DNA from: Cryptosporangium aurantiacum
Lineage (GTDB): Bacteria; Actinomycetota; Actinomycetes; Mycobacteriales; Cryptosporangiaceae
Direction: 5' to 3'
Assembly: GCF_900143005.1 (NCBI RefSeq)
Contig: NZ_FRCS01000003.1
Span: 248,001-312,000, forward strand
DNA: 64,000 nucleotides
The position numbers were made by a program, and so were the translations under genes. Shown here in pieces: positions 61,137 through 64,000 of the stretch (position 1 is its first letter; every line of letters begins with the position of its first letter). The notes beneath the pieces are model-generated. The model made no database searches and had not been told where the DNA came from. It was given only the letters and a program-made list of their open reading frames with translations.

Positions 61137-61165
61137 ACGACAGGTGTAGCTTACACAACAGTCGT
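61137..61165. promoter_or_regulatory. Nested inverted repeats in the TetR/membrane-protein promoter
   Basis: GTGTA-GCT-TACAC at 61144-61156 is a perfect inverted repeat. It is flanked by ACGAC (61137-61141) and GTCGT (61161-61165), making a longer nested symmetry. It lies between the divergent start codons, as expected for the operator. Confidence 0.65.
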
Positions 61166-61182
61166 TAAGAAGGAGTCCTGAC

Positions 61183-63279
61183 GTGGCAATCGACGTGTCA
61201 TCACCCGCGCCGACCAGTTTCGAACCACGGCATGTATCGAGAAGGCCGAGCCGATGGAAACCGTTGCTCGGCGTCCTCGTCCTGCCGCTGTTCTTTCTCG
61301 TCGCGCTGCCGGCCGTTTACCTCGGCGCACTGCACCAACCCGCACCGCACGACATGCGGGTGGCCGTCATCGGCAGTGGGACCCCGGCCGGCAATCTCGC
61401 CACCGGCCTGGCCGCGCAGGTCGGCGACTCGTTCGAGGTCGAGACGCTGGGCACCGTGGAGCAAGCGCGGTCCGCGCTGCGGCACCTGGAGATCCGCGCG
61501 GCGTACGACCCTGCCACCGCAACCGTCTACGTCGCCAGCGCGGGGTCCGCGGCCGGGGCAAACGCCGCGGAGCAGCTTTTCACGAAGGTCGCCGCGCAGA
61601 CGGACAAGACCCTCACGATCGAAGACGTCGTGCCGCTACCCGCCAGCGACCGGATCGGCGTCAGCCTGATTTTCCTCGGGCTGGCCGCGGTCGTCGCGGG
61701 CTTCCTCACGGCCACCGTCCTGAACGTCGCCGTTCCCGGCCTCTCCATCCGACGCGAACTCGGCTACCTGGCCGGAGCCGCCGTGGCCGCTGCCGTCATC
61801 CCGATGTTCACCGCGTACTGCGTCTACGGCGTGTTCGACAGCGCGATTCTCGGCACCGGGGCGCTCCTCGCGGCGATCTGCTTCGTCACCGGCGTCTTCC
61901 ACGCCGGCGGTATCCGGCTGATCGGTCCGGCAATGGTGATGGTGACCGTGTTCTTCACGGTCATCCTCGGCGTGCCCGCTTCCGGAGCCGCGGTTCCGCG
62001 CGACATGCTGCCGGACTTTTTCGACTGGCTGAACCCGCTTCTGTCCACACCCGCGGCACTCGACGGCCTGCGTCGCGTCCTGTACTTCGACGGCACCGGG
62101 ATCGGCCGGAACGTCGTCACGCTGGCGATGTGGGCGCTCATCGGTTTCGGGCTGCTCGCGTTGAGCACGCTCAAGTCGCCGAAGCCTGAAGGGGCGCCCG
62201 GCCCGTTCGCGGGCCTCACGGACGACAGCGAGACTCCGCTGGACCCGGCCGCGGCGAAGCTCAAGCAGCGTCGGGTGACTGCGGGCGTGCTCGTCATGCC
62301 GCTGTTCTTCGTGATCGTCCTGCCGCTGTCGTTCATCGGCGCTCTGCACTCCCCCACGCCGTACCACCTGAAGGTCGCCGTCATCGGCTCCGGAGAACCG
62401 GCCACGACGATGATCAAGGCGATCGAGGCGCGCGCGGGCGACGGCCTGGACGTCAGCCGCGTGGACACCGTCGCGGAAGCCCAGCGCAAGCTGAAGAATC
62501 TCGATCTGCGTGGCGCCTACGACCCGGCGACCGGCGACCTCTACCTCGCCTCGGCCGGCGGCACTCAGGCTTCGGCCACCGTCACGTCCGTGTTCACCAC
62601 CGTCGCCCAGGCCTCCAAGGCGACCGTTACCACCCACGACGTGGCGCCGTTGTCCGCTCACGACCCGCTGGGTACGAGCCTGCTCTATGTCGGCATCGGC
62701 GCGATCCTGGCCGGCTTCACCACGGGGATCGTCGTCTCCATCGCGGTTCCCGGGTTGGGCACGGCCGGAAAGCTCGCGACCCTCGTGGTGATGAGCGCGG
62801 TGGCGGCCGGCGTGGAGACGCTCTACGGCTGGGTGGCCTTCGACGCCTTCGACGGACAGGCGGGCCCGGCCGCGCTGATGCTGTTCGGGCTGGCGCTGGT
62901 CAGCGGTCTTCTGACGATCGGCGGAATCCGGGTCATCGGGCCCGCGATGGTTCTCGTCTCGATCCTCGTCCTGATCCTGCTCGGGGTACCCGCCTCCGGT
63001 CTGGTCGTCCCGCTGGACCTGACTCCGCCGTTCTACGGAATCGTCCATAACGTGCTGCCCACCGCGAGTGGCCTGGACGGGCTCCGGCGCATCGTCTACT
63101 TCGACGGCCACGGCATCGGCGGAGACGTGCTCACGATGGCGCTCTGGGCCCTCGGCGGGCTCGGGCTGCTCGTGCTGGGCCACTGGCGGCACGACAAGGG
63201 CTCCGACGACGCGATGCACGACGCCGAACTCCTGGAAGACACCGCAGCGGCCGCCACGGCCGCGGCCGCAGCCGGCTGA
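61183..63279 (+). CDS. Internally duplicated membrane protein (ABC-2/YhgE-like type)
   Basis: A 698-residue protein from GTG 61183 with AAGGAG upstream. Residues of about 24-335 and 361-680 are two copies of one unit. Each copy has an N-terminal helix (LPLFFLVALPAVYLGALH and LPLFFVIVLPLSFIGALH), an extracytoplasmic part beginning VAVIGSG, a repeated AYDPAT, five or so helices, and a closing LDGLRR-YFDG-GIG. The single unit resembles the YhgE/Pip or DUF3533-like membrane proteins, usually about 350-700 residues. The tandem layout points to a pseudo-dimeric transporter-like protein. Function unknown; control by the TetR next door suggests export or envelope stress. Confidence 0.75.
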   Translation: MAIDVSSPAPTSFEPRHVSRRPSRWKPLLGVLVLPLFFLVALPAVYLGALHQPAPHDMRVAVIGSGTPAGNLATGLAAQVGDSFEVETLGTVEQARSALRHLEIRAAYDPATATVYVASAGSAAGANAAEQLFTKVAAQTDKTLTIEDVVPLPASDRIGVSLIFLGLAAVVAGFLTATVLNVAVPGLSIRRELGYLAGAAVAAAVIPMFTAYCVYGVFDSAILGTGALLAAICFVTGVFHAGGIRLIGPAMVMVTVFFTVILGVPASGAAVPRDMLPDFFDWLNPLLSTPAALDGLRRVLYFDGTGIGRNVVTLAMWALIGFGLLALSTLKSPKPEGAPGPFAGLTDDSETPLDPAAAKLKQRRVTAGVLVMPLFFVIVLPLSFIGALHSPTPYHLKVAVIGSGEPATTMIKAIEARAGDGLDVSRVDTVAEAQRKLKNLDLRGAYDPATGDLYLASAGGTQASATVTSVFTTVAQASKATVTTHDVAPLSAHDPLGTSLLYVGIGAILAGFTTGIVVSIAVPGLGTAGKLATLVVMSAVAAGVETLYGWVAFDAFDGQAGPAALMLFGLALVSGLLTIGGIRVIGPAMVLVSILVLILLGVPASGLVVPLDLTPPFYGIVHNVLPTASGLDGLRRIVYFDGHGIGGDVLTMALWALGGLGLLVLGHWRHDKGSDDAMHDAELLEDTAAAATAAAAAG

Positions 63280-63311
63280 TCCCACTGCTGGCCCCCGGCG
63301 AAAGCCGCTTC

Positions 63312-63342
63312 GCGCCGGCCCGCGGCTACCGCGGGCCGGCGC
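63312..63342. terminator. Perfect 14-bp hairpin terminator
   Basis: GCGCCGGCCCGCGG at 63312-63325 pairs fully with 63329-63342 around CTA. It sits between the stops of the convergent genes at 61183-63279 and 63361, so it can serve both strands. Confidence 0.75.
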
Positions 63343-63360
63343 ACGGCTGTCCGGACGATT

Positions 63361-64000
63361 TCACGGCCGGTCGGCGATCATCTCGCGCCGCCAGCGACGA
63401 GGACTCCAGACGTCCTGGTCCTCGCCCCAGCCCTGCTGTCCGTCGAAGTCCCACGTGGTCATGCCGCACCAGGTGAGCATGCTGGGATAGGGGGTGAAGG
63501 CCATCCGGCTGACGACGGTACCGCTGGCGTGCAGCGATCGGCCGAGCTCGTCCCGGGCCTCGATCACCACGGCGGCGGGACGGCCCGCAGCGTCGCGGTC
63601 GACGCGGCGTTCGCCGGACTCGAGCTTCGCCCAGACCCCGTCACGCATTAGGTAGCCGCTCCAGACCCGGTCGATACCCGTCGTATCGAGACCGAAGATC
63701 GCGAGGAACGCGCTGGTGGCCGACGCGGTGCCGTAGGCGTAACCGACCCGGCGTTGACGGTGATCGCGGCGCGGACCCCAGGCGCGGTCGCGGATCGCGT
63801 AGCAGTCCACGGGGCTGCTCTCGCCGTGCAGGACCATGGTGCCCGTGACGTGCCCGGGTTGGTCGAGGTGGCCGCCCTGCGCGAACAGCGCGGACTCACC
63901 GCCCGGAACGGAGCGGCCGCATGAGCGCCTCGTACCGCAGGTCGAGGACGAGTTCGTCGCTCCGGTAACCGATTTCGAACGTGCGGCCGGGACGGACGCT
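63361..64000 (-). CDS. AttH/CrtC-like (DUF7064-type) protein, partial, with a frameshift
   Basis: The C-terminal 158 residues from an internal ATG at 63837 read VDCYAIRDRAWGPRRDHRQ and LTWCGMTTWDFDGQQGWG, the last part of a CrtC/AttH-like beta-barrel of the DUF7064 kind. Upstream the frame still makes sense as ALFAQGGHLDQPGHVTGT to about 63900. Beyond that a different frame fits better (FEIGYRSDELVLDLRYEALM). One extra base in the CCC run at 63902-63904 would reconcile them, so this is either a real frameshift or a sequencing error. The N-terminus lies beyond the window. Confidence 0.6.
   Translation of the reverse strand, partial: ASVPAARSKSVTGATNSSSTCGTRRSCGRSVPGGESALFAQGGHLDQPGHVTGTMVLHGESSPVDCYAIRDRAWGPRRDHRQRRVGYAYGTASATSAFLAIFGLDTTGIDRVWSGYLMRDGVWAKLESGERRVDRDAAGRPAAVVIEARDELGRSLHASGTVVSRMAFTPYPSMLTWCGMTTWDFDGQQGWGEDQDVWSPRRWRREMIADRP

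Noticed and set aside
61636-63285. Long open frame antisense to the duplicated membrane protein
   Set aside because: Composition is Arg/Gly/Asp/Glu-rich as in GC-driven antisense frames, it has no ribosome site, and the plus-strand protein has clear duplicated motifs and membrane helices.

Overview
The window is high-GC DNA with pervasive third-position G/C, GTG and TTG starts, ATGA/GTGA gene overlaps and seven intact TetR-type regulators. This points to a soil-type filamentous actinobacterium; I cannot name the genus. I see no tRNA, rRNA, CRISPR array or complete insertion sequence. The gene content looks like an accessory catabolic region that has been rearranged repeatedly, with many gene remnants (LuxR, integrase, APC permease, MMPL, MarR, TetR, thioesterase, LarA-like, aconitase, IS ends).

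Layout. 1-5.5 kb: a GH16 glycosidase, a membrane protein with a YtrA-type GntR regulator, an ECF sigma factor with a CU044_5270-type membrane partner, then integrase and permease remnants. 5.6-16 kb: flavin-dependent LLM oxidoreductases, a flavin reductase and ACMSD-type amidohydrolases, each LLM next to an amidohydrolase, with a TetR gene, an MFS transporter and a redox pair (DoxX and an NmrA-like protein). 16-22.5 kb: a LivHM fusion, LivG, LivF and a binding lipoprotein, followed by a VOC protein, a second flavin reductase and a TetR gene. Near-identical palindromes lie at both ends of this block. 22.7-28.1 kb: FAH hydrolase, FAD hydroxylase, LigA/LigB extradiol dioxygenase, APC permease and YceI. 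Together these look like uptake and ring oxidation or cleavage of aromatic or heteroaromatic acids, but the substrate cannot be read from the sequence.

33.6-48.8 kb is the most unusual part. It carries the whole nickel-pincer nucleotide (NPN) cofactor pathway, larB-larE-larC, under a TetR regulator with two clear 19-bp operators. It also carries two paralogous modules of ferredoxin/BFD-like Fe-S protein, LarA-family protein and MoCF (MogA/CinA-like) protein. The second module adds a NadC/ModD-like phosphoribosyltransferase, a plausible feeder of nicotinate nucleotide to LarB. A third LarA-like remnant lies between them. I propose NPN-dependent LarA-family enzymes with a dedicated Fe-S electron partner, possibly net redox enzymes rather than simple racemases. 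A GMC oxidoreductase, an aldo/keto reductase, an MBL hydrolase and an epimerase sit among them.

48.8-60 kb: SDR, TetR, PaaI-type thioesterase, aldehyde dehydrogenase, TcuA-like FAD dehydrogenase, IclR regulator, class III CoA-transferase, citryl-CoA-lyase-like protein and a broken aconitase. These suggest tricarballylate or aconitate passing through citrate and citryl-CoA to acetyl-CoA and oxaloacetate. A shared motif, CTAAGTAAGCTA, occurs in promoter regions at 36.67, 38.94, 53.98 and (inverted) 50.38 kb and links this block to the first LarA module. 60-64 kb: IS-end remnants, a TetR gene divergent from an internally duplicated 698-residue membrane protein, and the edge of a frameshifted AttH/CrtC-like gene.
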